Below are positions 1 through 8,809 of a stretch of DNA of 40,540 bases, in pieces. A model generated the notes under the pieces. The model had not been told where the DNA came from and ran no database searches. It saw nothing but the letters and a program-made list of their open reading frames with translations. Within the stretch, counting starts at the first letter, position 1. Every line of letters starts with the position of its first letter. This DNA is from Rhodoferax sp. GTDB taxonomy: Bacteria; Pseudomonadota; Gammaproteobacteria; Burkholderiales; Burkholderiaceae_C. The stretch spans positions 1-40,540 of the forward strand of contig NZ_JAUSLE010000060.1 of the NCBI RefSeq assembly GCF_030646845.1, written 5' to 3'. Both the position numbers and the translations under genes were made by a program.

Positions 1-1
1 G

Positions 2-1111
2 GCGCTGTTTGTGCTGCCCTCGCTGTTTATCCTGATCGGCTTGAGCTGGATTTATGTGGCCTTTGGCAGCGTGCCCTGGGTCGCCGGGCTGCTGTATGGC
101 ATCAAGCCCGCCGTGGCGGCGATCGTGTTGCAGGCGGTGCACCGCATTGGCTCGAAAACATTGAAAAAACCATCTACAGCTCCCGTGTTATGGGCGGTAG
201 CAGCTATTAGTTTTATAGCAATTGCATTTTTGAACGTGCCCTTTCCATGGGTGGTGCTGGCGGCGGCGCTGACCGGTTGGCTGGGTCAGCGGTTTGCGCC
301 CCGGCAATTTGCGGCGGGTGGCGGGCATGGGGCGGCCAAGGCGCATGACAGGGCGGAGCGCCCTGCCCTCATCGACGATGACACGCCCACGCCGCCCCAT
401 GCCCGCTTCAAAAAATCCCGCCTGGCCACGGTGTTGGCGGTGGGCGCACTGCTGTGGTTACTGCCCATGGGCGCGCTCATCGCCTGGCAGGGCTGGAGTG
501 GTGCAGTCGCACAAATGGGCTGGTTCTTCACCAAGGCAGCGCTGCTGACGTTTGGCGGCGCTTATGCCGTCTTGCCCTATGTGTACCAGGGCGGAGTGGA
601 GCAGTTTGCCTGGCTCAGCGGGCCGCAGATGATGGACGGTTTGGCTTTGGGGGAGACCACGCCCGGCCCGCTGATCATGGTCGTGGCGTTTGTGGGATTT
701 TTAGGCGGCTGGAGCAAACAGGTGCTGGGGCCGGAGGCGCTGTTTCTGGGCGCGGCGCTGGCCGCCACCGTGGTGACCTGGTTTACCTTTCTGCCGTCCT
801 TTCTGTTCATCCTGGCAGGCGGCCCGCTGGTGGAGTCCACCCACGGCAAACTGCAGTTCACCGCGCCGCTCACCGCCATCACCGCTGCCGTGGTCGGGGT
901 GATTGCCAGTCTTGCTCTGTTTTTTATAGTACACATCGCACAAAGGACGGGGGCTGGAGGCCTATTTGGCTTGAATATTGACGTGGCGGCGCTGGCACTG
1001 GCCTTTGCGGCCGCGGTGGCCTTGCTGCGCTACAAGCTGGGCGTGATACCAGTGATTGCAGGCTGTGCGCTGGCGGGTTTGGCGCTGCGGATGGCAGGCT
1101 GGGCCGGATAA
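2..1111 (+). CDS. chrA: Chromate transporter ChrA, 5'-truncated by window edge
   Basis: Inner-membrane CHR-family transporter, which in characterised members exports chromate. The frame is open from base 2, so the true start lies before the window and about 60-90 N-terminal residues are missing. What remains is the end of the first CHR domain (FVLPSLF-type motif and hydrophobic helices), a polar linker rich in His, Arg and Asp, and a complete second CHR domain with the conserved stretch LTFGGAYAVLPYV and the GETTPGP motif. Two CHR domains mark the long-chain two-domain type. The gene carries two copies of the ~49 bp dispersed repeat in opposite orientations (174-220 and 914-962), both in frame. 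Substrate is inferred from family membership only. Confidence 0.9.
   Translation, partial: ALFVLPSLFILIGLSWIYVAFGSVPWVAGLLYGIKPAVAAIVLQAVHRIGSKTLKKPSTAPVLWAVAAISFIAIAFLNVPFPWVVLAAALTGWLGQRFAPRQFAAGGGHGAAKAHDRAERPALIDDDTPTPPHARFKKSRLATVLAVGALLWLLPMGALIAWQGWSGAVAQMGWFFTKAALLTFGGAYAVLPYVYQGGVEQFAWLSGPQMMDGLALGETTPGPLIMVVAFVGFLGGWSKQVLGPEALFLGAALAATVVTWFTFLPSFLFILAGGPLVESTHGKLQFTAPLTAITAAVVGVIASLALFFIVHIAQRTGAGGLFGLNIDVAALALAFAAAVALLRYKLGVIPVIAGCALAGLALRMAGWAG
174..220 (+). repeat. 49 bp dispersed repeat, copy A
   Basis: Copy A of the family: an AGCTCCCGT block, seven variable bases, GCG, GTAGCAG, then CTAT and ATAGC separated by seven bases. It lies inside chrA in the orientation opposite to the other coding copies, so it is read as a different peptide (about STAPVLWAVAAISFIA). 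It falls at the end of the first CHR domain. Confidence 0.75.
914..962 (-). repeat. 49 bp dispersed repeat, copy F
   Basis: On the minus strand this shows CCTCCAGCCCCCGT, seven bases, GCG, seven bases, CTAT, seven bases and a degenerate AGAGC in place of ATAGC. Spacing is identical to the other copies. It is read within chrA in the common frame (…HIAQRTGAGG…), so the chrA gene contains two inverted copies about 700 bp apart. Confidence 0.7.
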
Positions 1112-1269
1112 ACATCTGGCATCACCTTGTCGCCATTCCGTCCTTTAACACCCGTGTTTTCCATGGGACTGGGCCACGGCATATCCGACTAGACTGTTGA
1201 CGACGCCAAGGGTAGTGCCAGGATGACGGGCTATCGGTCGTTTCCAATAATTTTCACAAGGACGTCGTC

Positions 1270-3480
1270 ATGGATCCATCCACCGCCAAAAATCAGTCAG
1301 TCGCGCGCAGGCTGGCGCTGTTGTCCCTGGCCGGGCTTGCTGCGGTGCTGCTTGCGGTGAGCATTGCCATCGGCGTCATAGAACAGCGCAGCACGCACGC
1401 CTTGATGGTGACGTCGGTGGCCGATCGAGTGCAAAGCGTGGTCGCCGTGGCGGATGCCTCCGATCAGGTCAACCGTGAGTTGATGCTGCGCTCCTACAAG
1501 AGTTTTCGACAGGATTTCGACCCGGCACCCACCTTGAACGAGGCCACCGGTGAACTCAACAGTTTTGGTGCGCTCGTCAACAATGACTTCGGTGCCGTTG
1601 ACAAATTCACCAGGGACACTGGCGGGGTGGCGACGGTATTTGCGAAAAAAGGGGCAGATTTCCTGCGCATCACCACCTCCCTCAAAAAACAGGATGGGGA
1701 ACGCGCACTGGGAACCTTGCTGGATCGCGCCCACCCGGCTTACAAGCTGATACTGGCCGGCCAAAGCTACACGGGACCCGCCCTGTTGTTCGGCAAGCCT
1801 TATATGACCCACTACGACCCCATCAAAGACGCGGCGGGCGCGGTTATTGGTATCTTTTTTGTGGGCAATGACATTGGGCTTCAACAGGTCGCGCTGGAAA
1901 AGCAAATCGCGGACGTGCGGTTTTTTGAAACCGGGGGTATCTATTTCATCGACTCGCCGGGACCGCTAACAGGGGCGCATTTTGCAGCGCATCCGAGCGC
2001 CAAAGGTAAAAAAGTCCTGGAGGTCTACCCGCAGGCCGAAAAGTTCCTGACTGCCATCGCTGCTGCACCGGACGGCTATGAGCGCAATGCATTCACCCTT
2101 CTGGGTGCCAAGCAGGACGACAAGTGGGCGGTCATGCGGAAAACCAAAGCCGGAACCGGATGGCTGGTTGCCGAGGTATCGGAGAGCGAGTCCATGGCCA
2201 CCTACTGGGCCAATATGGCGGTCATCTGGGCGCTGCTGGCCGCCACCACGGTCTTGCTGGGTATCGGCCTGTATCTGCTGGTGCGTCGCACCGTGAGCCA
2301 ACCCCTGGGCGAGTTGACGGTCGCGGTCACGGCGGTGGCCCAGGGTGATTTGACCCAGGTCTTTCATACGGATCGACAGGATGAAATCGGCGCACTGGTC
2401 AATGAGGTTGAAGGCATGCGACAGCGCTACATGCAAGCCTTGTCGCAGGTCCGTGCATCGGTTGACAGCATCGGCACGGCCAGTGCCGAGATCGCCAGCG
2501 TCAACCAGGACCTGAGCGTGCGCACCGAGCAAACCGCCAGCAATCTGCAGCGCACGGCATCCAGCCTGGAGCAGCTTACCGGGACCGTGAAACAGTCGGC
2601 CGACGCCGCGCGACAAGCCAACCAGCTGGCGGCATCGGCCGCCGAAGTGGCCGCGCGCGGTGGTGCAGTTGTGGGCGAGGTGGTCACCACCATGAATGAC
2701 ATCAACCAAAGCTCCAAGAAAATCGCGGACATCATCAGTGTCATCGACGGTATTGCCTTTCAGACCAACATCCTCGCCCTGAATGCCGCCGTCGAGGCCG
2801 CCCGGGCGGGCGAACAGGGCCGCGGGTTTGCGGTCGTGGCGAGTGAAGTACGCAGCTTGGCGCAACGCAGCGCCGAGGCGGCCAAGGAGATCAAGACACT
2901 GATTGGTACCTCCGTCGACAAGGTCGCATCGGGCACCAAGCTGGTGTCGGATGCCGGCAGCACCATGAGCGACATTGTGCAATCGGTGCGCAAGGTGGCC
3001 GATGTCATTGGCGAGATCACGGCTGCGTCGGCCGAGCAGAGCTCGGGCATTGCCCACGTCAACCAGGCGATTGGCAACCTGGACCAGATGACGCAGCAAA
3101 ACGCCGCCCTGGTGGAGGAGAGTGCCGCCGCGGCTGAAAGCCTGCGCGAGCAAGCCGATCAATTGGCGCAGGCCGTGGCCGTGTTCAAGATCAGCGCAAC
3201 AGGCATGTCCGTGACGTCGACGCCACGCCGCCCCACCAGGGACATTACACCGCGTGCCACCGCCCTCCCGCACCAACGGCCGCAGCCGACAAAGCCCGCA
3301 CCGGCGCTGGGCAACAGCCGATCAAGTAGTCCGGCCAGGAAACCACTGGCGGCAGGCACGACGCAGGCACCCGCTGCCATGAAGAAGCCGCTGGCAGTGG
3401 CGGCACCTGTCAGGCTCGCAGCCGCCAAGCCGGCGCCTGTGGCCAGCCGGGCGCCAGACGCGGATTGGGAGAGCTTCTAG
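1270..3480 (+). CDS. Methyl-accepting chemotaxis protein with Cache sensor domain
   Basis: Transmembrane chemoreceptor of 736 aa feeding the CheA/CheW pathway. Order: TM1 (about residues 14-36), periplasmic Cache-type sensor (about 40-300, with FVGNDIG and GQSYTGPALLFGKPY stretches typical of the Cache_3-Cache_2 group), TM2 (about 312-333), HAMP (RRTVSQPLGEL onward), and a long signalling coiled coil. The hairpin tip IAFQTNILALNAAVEAARAG begins near residue 495. The C-terminus is a low-complexity Pro/Ala linker ending in DWESF, which fits the xWxxF tether that recruits CheR/CheB. An AAGGA ribosome site sits 8 bases before the ATG. No che genes are adjacent, so the receptor is an orphan; its ligand is unknown. 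Confidence 0.93.
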   Translation: MDPSTAKNQSVARRLALLSLAGLAAVLLAVSIAIGVIEQRSTHALMVTSVADRVQSVVAVADASDQVNRELMLRSYKSFRQDFDPAPTLNEATGELNSFGALVNNDFGAVDKFTRDTGGVATVFAKKGADFLRITTSLKKQDGERALGTLLDRAHPAYKLILAGQSYTGPALLFGKPYMTHYDPIKDAAGAVIGIFFVGNDIGLQQVALEKQIADVRFFETGGIYFIDSPGPLTGAHFAAHPSAKGKKVLEVYPQAEKFLTAIAAAPDGYERNAFTLLGAKQDDKWAVMRKTKAGTGWLVAEVSESESMATYWANMAVIWALLAATTVLLGIGLYLLVRRTVSQPLGELTVAVTAVAQGDLTQVFHTDRQDEIGALVNEVEGMRQRYMQALSQVRASVDSIGTASAEIASVNQDLSVRTEQTASNLQRTASSLEQLTGTVKQSADAARQANQLAASAAEVAARGGAVVGEVVTTMNDINQSSKKIADIISVIDGIAFQTNILALNAAVEAARAGEQGRGFAVVASEVRSLAQRSAEAAKEIKTLIGTSVDKVASGTKLVSDAGSTMSDIVQSVRKVADVIGEITAASAEQSSGIAHVNQAIGNLDQMTQQNAALVEESAAAAESLREQADQLAQAVAVFKISATGMSVTSTPRRPTRDITPRATALPHQRPQPTKPAPALGNSRSSSPARKPLAAGTTQAPAAMKKPLAVAAPVRLAAAKPAPVASRAPDADWESF

Positions 3481-3485
3481 GCGCC

Positions 3486-3512
3486 AGACCCGGCCTCTTG
3501 CGGCCGGCGTCT
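3486..3512. terminator. GC-rich hairpin between convergent genes
   Basis: AGAC-CCGGCC pairs with GGCCGG-(C)-GTCT around the loop TCTTGC: a 6 bp core plus 4 bp after a one-base bulge. It lies just after the chemoreceptor stop and before the end of the convergent ridA-like gene. No U-run follows, so rho-independent activity is only plausible. Confidence 0.45.
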
Positions 3513-3519
3513 GTCCGGT

Positions 3520-3975
3520 TCAGGCCAGTTCGGCGATCAGTTCAATTTCAACGCAGGCGCCCAGCGGGATCTGGGCTACGCCAAAAGCGCTGCGGGCATG
3601 CGCGCCCTTGTCGCCAAAGACCTCCCCGATCAACTCGCTGGCCCCATTGGTCACCAGGTGCTGCTCGGTGAAGTCACCGGTGGAGTTGACGAGTGACATG
3701 ACTTTGACAATGCGCCTGACGCGGTTCAGGTCGCCTGTCGCCGCGTGCAAGGTGCCCAGCAGGTCGATGGCAATGGCCCGCGCCGCCGCTTTGCCCTCAA
3801 GGGTCGTCATGTTCTTGCCGAGCTGACCGACCCAGGGTTTGCCATCCTGTTTGGCGATGTGGCCACTCAGGAATACCAGATTCCCGCTTTGAACAAAAGG
3901 CACATAAGCCGCCGCCGGAATGGCCACGGGCGGCAGGGTGATGTTGAGTTCGGTCAGTTTGGCGTAGATGTTCAT
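3520..3975 (-). CDS. RidA/YjgF family protein
   Basis: Small (151 aa) YjgF/YER057c/UK114-fold protein. Family members form trimers, and some hydrolyse reactive enamine/imine intermediates from PLP enzymes. The visible family pattern is FVQSGNLVFLSGHIA near the N-terminus, the GKNMTTLEGKAAARAIAIDLL helix, and a C-terminal IPLGACVEIELIAEL strand. The Arg that binds the substrate carboxylate in true RidA is not obvious: the C-terminal segment reads RSAFGVAQIPLGACVEIE. This fits the YjgH/YoaB-like subgroups, so enzymatic activity is uncertain. The ATG at 3975 is chosen because AAAGGA lies 5 bases upstream; an upstream in-frame ATG at 4029 would run into the dispersed repeat. Confidence 0.88.
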   Translation of the reverse strand: MNIYAKLTELNITLPPVAIPAAAYVPFVQSGNLVFLSGHIAKQDGKPWVGQLGKNMTTLEGKAAARAIAIDLLGTLHAATGDLNRVRRIVKVMSLVNSTGDFTEQHLVTNGASELIGEVFGDKGAHARSAFGVAQIPLGACVEIELIAELA

Positions 3976-3980
3976 GATTG

Positions 3981-3986
3981 TCCTTT
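3981..3986 (-). promoter_or_regulatory. Ribosome binding site of the RidA-like gene
   Basis: AAAGGA on the minus strand, 5 bases before the ATG at 3975. It decides this start over the upstream ATG at 4029. Confidence 0.6.
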
Positions 3987-4008
3987 GGGTTGATTTATGA
4001 ATGAAATT

Positions 4009-4058
4009 GGCCTCTAGCCCACGTATCATCTGCGGTAGCAGCTATCTATTTGATAGCA
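4009..4058 (+). repeat. 49 bp dispersed repeat, copy B
   Basis: CCTCTAGCCCACGT, seven bases, GCG, GTAGCAG, CTAT, seven bases, ATAGC. It straddles the 3' end of the transglutaminase gene: the codons GCT ATC AAA TAG come from the repeat, so the repeat supplies the last residues and the stop codon. Confidence 0.75.
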
Positions 4059-4981
4059 GACTGCCTCTGCGACTGGCCCTGGCTCTCAGCGGGCGCGGCC
4101 TCCACAGTGACCCCCACCGTCAGTGTATGACTGGCGCCGCCATGAATGACGCCGCGTATCGGTGAGACATCAATGAAGTCCCGCCCGGTGGCCAATGTCA
4201 CGTAGTCTTCGCCCGGCGAGTGCCAGCCACAGCGGTTGTTGGTGGGGTCCAGATCGCACCAGCGTTCATCCGGCGGCAGGTCCGGCACATAGACCGAGAC
4301 CCAGGCGTGGGACGCATCGCTGCCCTTGAGCTTGACCGTGCCGGGCGCCGGCTCAGTGAGCAGATAGCCGCTGACGTAGCGTGCCGGGATGCCCATGGCG
4401 CGCAGGCAGGCAATCATGATGTGTGCGAAATCCTGGCAAACACCTTTGCGTTGGGCCAGTGCCTCCAGCGCCGGTGTGTTGACCTCGGTGCTCTGGCTTT
4501 CATAGACGAAGTCGCTGTGAATGCGGCGCATCAGATCCTGCGCCGCCGCCAACACGCTGACGTCCGGCGCAAAACTGGGCCGCGCATAGGCCGCAAATTC
4601 GGGGTGTCGGGGGACAAAAGGCGAGGCAAATACAAATTCGCTCGCTGCATCAAAACGGCCACCGGACTGATAGCGGAAGAGATCCCGGGTCTGCTCCCAG
4701 CTGATGGTGCTGCTGGGTGGCGGCTGGCTGTCGTTGGCAACCACGCTATGCGCTACCACCCGCAGTTGGGTATGCGGGGTCTGCAGCGAAAAGAAACAGC
4801 GGGTGTTGCCGAATACGTCCAGCGCATGCCTGATCTGGGCGGGTGGGGGGCTGATGTCAAGCGTATGGCTCACCAACTGTTGGTGGCGCGTGTTCACGGG
4901 CTGCAGGTAGGCCATGTGCTGCGCAGTTTCCACGGCGGGCACATAGTCGTACCGGGTTTCGTGGGTGACTTGCAGCTTCAT
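4046..4981 (-). CDS. Transglutaminase-like cysteine peptidase family protein
   Basis: 311 aa papain-fold transglutaminase-like protein (COG1305 type). The N-terminal bacterial transglutaminase domain (MKLQVTHETRYDY, a β-strand rich segment) precedes the catalytic core. Putative triad: Cys182 in GVCQDFAH, His225 in DASHAW, Asp245 in DLDPTNN. Its start overlaps the stop of the upstream ATP-grasp/alpha-E gene by one base (TGATG), implying translational coupling. In this neighbourhood such proteins are predicted peptidases or amide-forming partners of the ATP-grasp ligase; the substrate is unknown. The C-terminus ends inside a dispersed repeat (SAIK then stop), so the tail may be altered relative to orthologues. 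Confidence 0.9.
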   Translation of the reverse strand: MKLQVTHETRYDYVPAVETAQHMAYLQPVNTRHQQLVSHTLDISPPPAQIRHALDVFGNTRCFFSLQTPHTQLRVVAHSVVANDSQPPPSSTISWEQTRDLFRYQSGGRFDAASEFVFASPFVPRHPEFAAYARPSFAPDVSVLAAAQDLMRRIHSDFVYESQSTEVNTPALEALAQRKGVCQDFAHIMIACLRAMGIPARYVSGYLLTEPAPGTVKLKGSDASHAWVSVYVPDLPPDERWCDLDPTNNRCGWHSPGEDYVTLATGRDFIDVSPIRGVIHGGASHTLTVGVTVEAAPAESQGQSQRQSAIK

Positions 4982-7671
4982 CAGGTGCCCACGCTCTGAT
5001 TGGTCTGCCCGGAGTGGGTGAAGTAGGTGGTGCTGATTTCCTCCGACACGTTGAAGGCGGCACCCATGCATTGCATGAGAACCTCATTCAGGGCATAAAA
5101 ATAGCCGGGCTCCGTGTCGGCTGCCGTGCCTGCCGGCGTGTCGCTGGCGATGGCTTCGCTCAGTTTCGCCAGGCTCCAGGCCGCCGGGTCGGGCACCCGC
5201 AGCGACAAGCCGCTGAGTTCGTCCGGCTCACTGCCGGCCAGTTTTGCCAGCCGCCCGCGCAGCGTGTGGGCAACCCAGGCCAGTGAACGCGGGTTGTCGC
5301 GGTCCAGCACCAGCAAGTCGATCAGAGGGGCAATGTCGCGGCTTTGCTGGTATTGCGCATGAAAAGTGATGGTGCTGTCAAACAGTTCCATCATGGCCTC
5401 AAAGCCGCCATCCGTGTGCACCGAGCCGGTCTCCAGACCGCGCGCCAGTGCCCCCGCCAGAAAACCCAGGCGCTCGATGTGACGCCCGATGCTCAGCAAG
5501 CGCCAACCGTCGTCGCGGGTCATGCGATCCGTCTGCGCGCCCGTGATGGCCGCCATGTGGTCACTGGTGCTTTTGAGCACCTGCAGGGCGTCCAGCGACG
5601 AGTAGTCGCCGCTGAGGGCGTGCGCCGTGCAGCGCGCAAACAGCTCTTCTTCGGCCCGCACGATCACTCGCCAGTGTTCCTGCGACAGCCGCTCGCGCAC
5701 GGTAGAACCCGCCATCTTGAGCGCACGCAGGTAGTAGCCGACGCTGGTGGCGCCATCGGTGCTGCCCAGGCTTGAGATCAGCGAGCGCTCAAAGACGCGG
5801 CGCGCCTGGGCCGCTGAGGGCACGCCCGGCAACACCAGGGTGTTGGCCACTGCCATTTTGGTGAGCCACGCCAGCAAGGGCGGCGAGGCCTGGTCTTCCC
5901 CGTTGAGGCATTCCAGTGTCAGGCGGGCCAGCCGGATCGCGTTCTCGGTGCGCTCGGAGTAGCGCCCCAGCCAGAAGAGGTTCTCGGCTGCGCGGCTGGT
6001 GACCAGACGCTTGCGTTGCGCCAGCGAGGCCGGCGTCAGGTGAGGCTGCAGGAGCGTGGTTTTGTCAACCTCTCCCCGGGCCAGCGCCCAGACGTCGGCA
6101 CTGCTGCCACCCCGCTGCATGGACGCAATATCCGCCGTGCTCCCTGCCACGCGTGCCAGTCCGCCCGGCAGCACGCGCCAGGCCTTGGCGCCGTCCGATA
6201 CGGCAAACACCCGCAGCATGACCGAACGCGGCACGATCCGCCCATCGACGGCGGGGCTGGCAGCGGTGCCAGGCGCTGCGGCCTGCCAGGTTGGCATCTG
6301 CGACAGGGGCAGGTAGGCCTGCACCGTGTGTTCTTCGCTCTGGCGCACAATGCGGCCGGCCCATTCGTCGACTTCGCGCGGTGTCAATGAATGACCGAGC
6401 ACGGCGTCAAAACTGTCGTGGATGGGCGAGCCGGGGTAGGTGGATTTGATGGCGCAGTCGCGCAGTCGCGGCAAGGCTTCTTCCATGGCCGAGCGTTCGC
6501 CGCACCACCAGGTGGGCAGGGCGGGCAGCTTGAGTTCCTCGCCCAGCAAATGTCGGGACAAGGCGGGCAGGAAGCCCAGCAGGGCGGGCGACTCCAGAAA
6601 GGCCGAGCCCGGCGCGTTGGCTACCAGCACATTGCCGGCGCGAATCGCCTGCAACAGGCCCGGCACCCCCAGAGTCGAATCGGGGCGCAGTTCCAGCGGG
6701 TCAAGGTACTCGTCATCCACCCGTTTGAGCAGGCCATGCACGGGCACCAGGCCCTTGAGCGTCTTGAGATAGAGGCGCTCATCACGCACGATCAGGTCAC
6801 TGCCTTCGACCAGGGTCAGGCCAAGATAGCGCGCCAGGTAGGCGTGCTCGAAATAGGTTTCGTTGTAGGGGCCGGGGGTGAGCAGCGCCAGGTGCGAGTC
6901 CGGTCCGGCCGGGCTCATCTGCTTCAGGCTGTCCATCAAGGCTCGGTAGGTGTTGGCCAGTCGCTGTACGCGCATGGTCTGGAACGCCTGCGGAAACTGG
7001 CTGGAGATGGCCAACCGGTTTTCCAGCAAATAGCCCAGACCCGAGGGCGCCTGGCAACGCTGGCCGACCACCCACCAGTTGCCATCCGGTCCACGCGCCA
7101 GATCAAACGCGGCAATGTGCAGATGAATACCGCCCACCGGCTTCACGCCATGCATCGACCGCAGATAGCCGGGGTGCCCCTGAACCAGTGCGGGCGGCAG
7201 CAAACCCTGATCCAGCAACTGCTGGGGCCCGTAAACGTCAGCCATCACCTGTTCCAGCAGGCGCATGCGCTGCATGACGCCGGCTTCAATCTGTTGCCAG
7301 CTGTCGGGCTCAACGATCAGGGGGAACAGGTCCAGCGACCAGGGGCGCTGGGGTCCGTTTTCATCGGCATACACGTTGTAGGTGACGCCGTTGTCGCGGA
7401 TCTGGCGCTCCAGGCTGGCCGTACGCTGGTTCAGGTCAACCGCCCCGTCATCCGCAATATGTTCGAAAAACTGGGTCCAAGCCCCCGTCAGGATTGCCTT
7501 GTTCGCTATCAACTTTGTAGCGGACGAGGCGACCGGCGCGGCGACGGAAACCATGGCACCGCGCAGCTCGTCGAAATGACCGGCGGCAGCGGTACAAGCC
7601 AGGGAAATTGCCTGCACGTCGGGTTGTCCGGCGAGGAGGGCGGCAGGAGGGGAATCGTTTGCGTCTTTCAC
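4981..7671 (-). CDS. Fused circularly permuted ATP-grasp + alpha-E protein
   Basis: About 896 aa. The N-terminal ~480 residues match the circularly permuted type-2 ATP-grasp family (DUF404/407), with NGVTYNVYADENGPQRPWSLD, GSDLIVRDERLYLKTL and NAPGSAFLESPALLGFLP blocks. The C-terminal ~310 residues match the all-helical alpha-E (DUF403) family, beginning SRAAENLFWLGRYSERTENAIRLARL. These are often two adjacent genes; here they form one chain. ATP-grasp members are predicted amidoligases making peptide-like bonds, and the alpha-E partner has no known activity. The start is uncertain: GTG at 7671 gives a reasonable N-terminus (VKDANDSPPAA), while ATG at 7761 is the longest option. The downstream transglutaminase is coupled by TGATG. 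Confidence 0.88.
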   Translation of the reverse strand: MKDANDSPPAALLAGQPDVQAISLACTAAAGHFDELRGAMVSVAAPVASSATKLIANKAILTGAWTQFFEHIADDGAVDLNQRTASLERQIRDNGVTYNVYADENGPQRPWSLDLFPLIVEPDSWQQIEAGVMQRMRLLEQVMADVYGPQQLLDQGLLPPALVQGHPGYLRSMHGVKPVGGIHLHIAAFDLARGPDGNWWVVGQRCQAPSGLGYLLENRLAISSQFPQAFQTMRVQRLANTYRALMDSLKQMSPAGPDSHLALLTPGPYNETYFEHAYLARYLGLTLVEGSDLIVRDERLYLKTLKGLVPVHGLLKRVDDEYLDPLELRPDSTLGVPGLLQAIRAGNVLVANAPGSAFLESPALLGFLPALSRHLLGEELKLPALPTWWCGERSAMEEALPRLRDCAIKSTYPGSPIHDSFDAVLGHSLTPREVDEWAGRIVRQSEEHTVQAYLPLSQMPTWQAAAPGTAASPAVDGRIVPRSVMLRVFAVSDGAKAWRVLPGGLARVAGSTADIASMQRGGSSADVWALARGEVDKTTLLQPHLTPASLAQRKRLVTSRAAENLFWLGRYSERTENAIRLARLTLECLNGEDQASPPLLAWLTKMAVANTLVLPGVPSAAQARRVFERSLISSLGSTDGATSVGYYLRALKMAGSTVRERLSQEHWRVIVRAEEELFARCTAHALSGDYSSLDALQVLKSTSDHMAAITGAQTDRMTRDDGWRLLSIGRHIERLGFLAGALARGLETGSVHTDGGFEAMMELFDSTITFHAQYQQSRDIAPLIDLLVLDRDNPRSLAWVAHTLRGRLAKLAGSEPDELSGLSLRVPDPAAWSLAKLSEAIASDTPAGTAADTEPGYFYALNEVLMQCMGAAFNVSEEISTTYFTHSGQTNQSVGT

Positions 7672-7832
7672 TGGGTAAGAGTATGCCAGCGTAGTCGCCG
7701 CAATTGTCGCTGTCGCACGGCATGCGGTGTGGCGGGTAGGACGGCACTGACACCCTGCCACGGCGCCAGCCGATGGCTGGTCTGCATCGCGACGCGTATC
7801 CTTGCCAGTCAGGACAGAAGTGGAGTCTCGCC

Positions 7833-8711
7833 GTGTCCGTTTTTTTCGACATCATTCACACCACCCATTACCGCTACGCACAGCCGGTATCGCTCGGCGA
7901 ACACCGGGTGCTTTTCCGGCCGCGTGACAGCCATGATCTGCGCGTGCTGGCGACGGACATGCGCGTGACGCCCACGCCGGTGGACATTCGCCTGATCCAG
8001 GACGTCTACTCCAACTCCGTGGCGCTGGTGCAGCCGCAAAGCCCGGCGACTGAACTCAAAGTGGTGTGTACTTTCTCGGTCGAACACACCGGCACGCGGG
8101 CGCTCGACTTTCCACTGAGCCCGCGGGCGCAGACGTTTCCGTTTGACTACGATGACGAGGAGCGCCTCGTGCTTGCGCCTTACCTGACACCCTATTACGA
8201 CGACCCCGACGGCATGCTGCGGACCTGGGCCAAGCAGTTCACCCTGGGCCAGGACGTGACCGGCACGCGTGAACTGCTGGCGGCGATGACGCAATTCATT
8301 CGCGACACGATGCAGTACCGGGCCCGGTTCGACCACGGCGTACAAACGCCGTACGACACCCTTCGCCTGCAAAGCGGCACCTGCCGTGACTTCGCGACGC
8401 TGATGATCGAGGCCATTCGCCAGCTCGGCTACGCGGCACGCTTTGTGTCGGGCTATCTGTACACCCCATGGCTTGACAGCGAGCTGCCGGCTGGCACGGG
8501 TTCCACGCACGCCTGGCTGCAGGTTTACCTGCCCGGGGCTGGCTGGATTCCGTTCGATCCAACCAATAACCTGATCGGCGGCACCGACCTGATTCGCGTC
8601 GGCGTTGCGCGACACGCCAGCCTGGCGTCCCCGGTGAGTGGCTCATGGCATGGTTTCCCGGGCGACTTTCTCGGCATAGAAGTCGATGTGCGGGTACACA
8701 AACGCACTTGA
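7833..8711 (+). CDS. Transglutaminase-like family protein (second copy)
   Basis: 292 aa, divergent from the ATP-grasp/alpha-E gene. N-terminal β domain (FFDIIHTTHYRYAQPVSLGEHRVLFRPR) followed by the papain-like core: Cys184 in SGTCRDFATLMIEA, His226 in GSTHAWLQVYLPGAGW, Asp242 in FDPTNN. It is a paralogue of the 4046-4981 gene. GTG at 7833 is chosen because TGGAG lies about 7 bases upstream and the preceding in-frame codons do not look like family sequence. The ~160 bp between it and the divergent gene must hold both promoters; no convincing -35/-10 pair stands out. Confidence 0.9.
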   Translation: MSVFFDIIHTTHYRYAQPVSLGEHRVLFRPRDSHDLRVLATDMRVTPTPVDIRLIQDVYSNSVALVQPQSPATELKVVCTFSVEHTGTRALDFPLSPRAQTFPFDYDDEERLVLAPYLTPYYDDPDGMLRTWAKQFTLGQDVTGTRELLAAMTQFIRDTMQYRARFDHGVQTPYDTLRLQSGTCRDFATLMIEAIRQLGYAARFVSGYLYTPWLDSELPAGTGSTHAWLQVYLPGAGWIPFDPTNNLIGGTDLIRVGVARHASLASPVSGSWHGFPGDFLGIEVDVRVHKRT

Positions 8712-8809
8712 CTCCCTGCTTGCCAGTCTGTTTCATCAAACCTGCATTCGGTTATCGTGACGGTGGTTGCCGATACGCACCCACATCGCTCACCTCATCC
8801 TGAAACACC

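Noticed and set aside
1966..3276. 436-codon antisense frame within the chemoreceptor gene
   Set aside because: Mirror of the repetitive coiled-coil coding sequence; no independent evidence.
6391..7968. 525-codon plus-strand frame opposite the ATP-grasp gene
   Set aside because: Shadow frame with low-complexity Gln/Gly/Arg composition; it also runs across the divergent promoter region and the start of the second transglutaminase.
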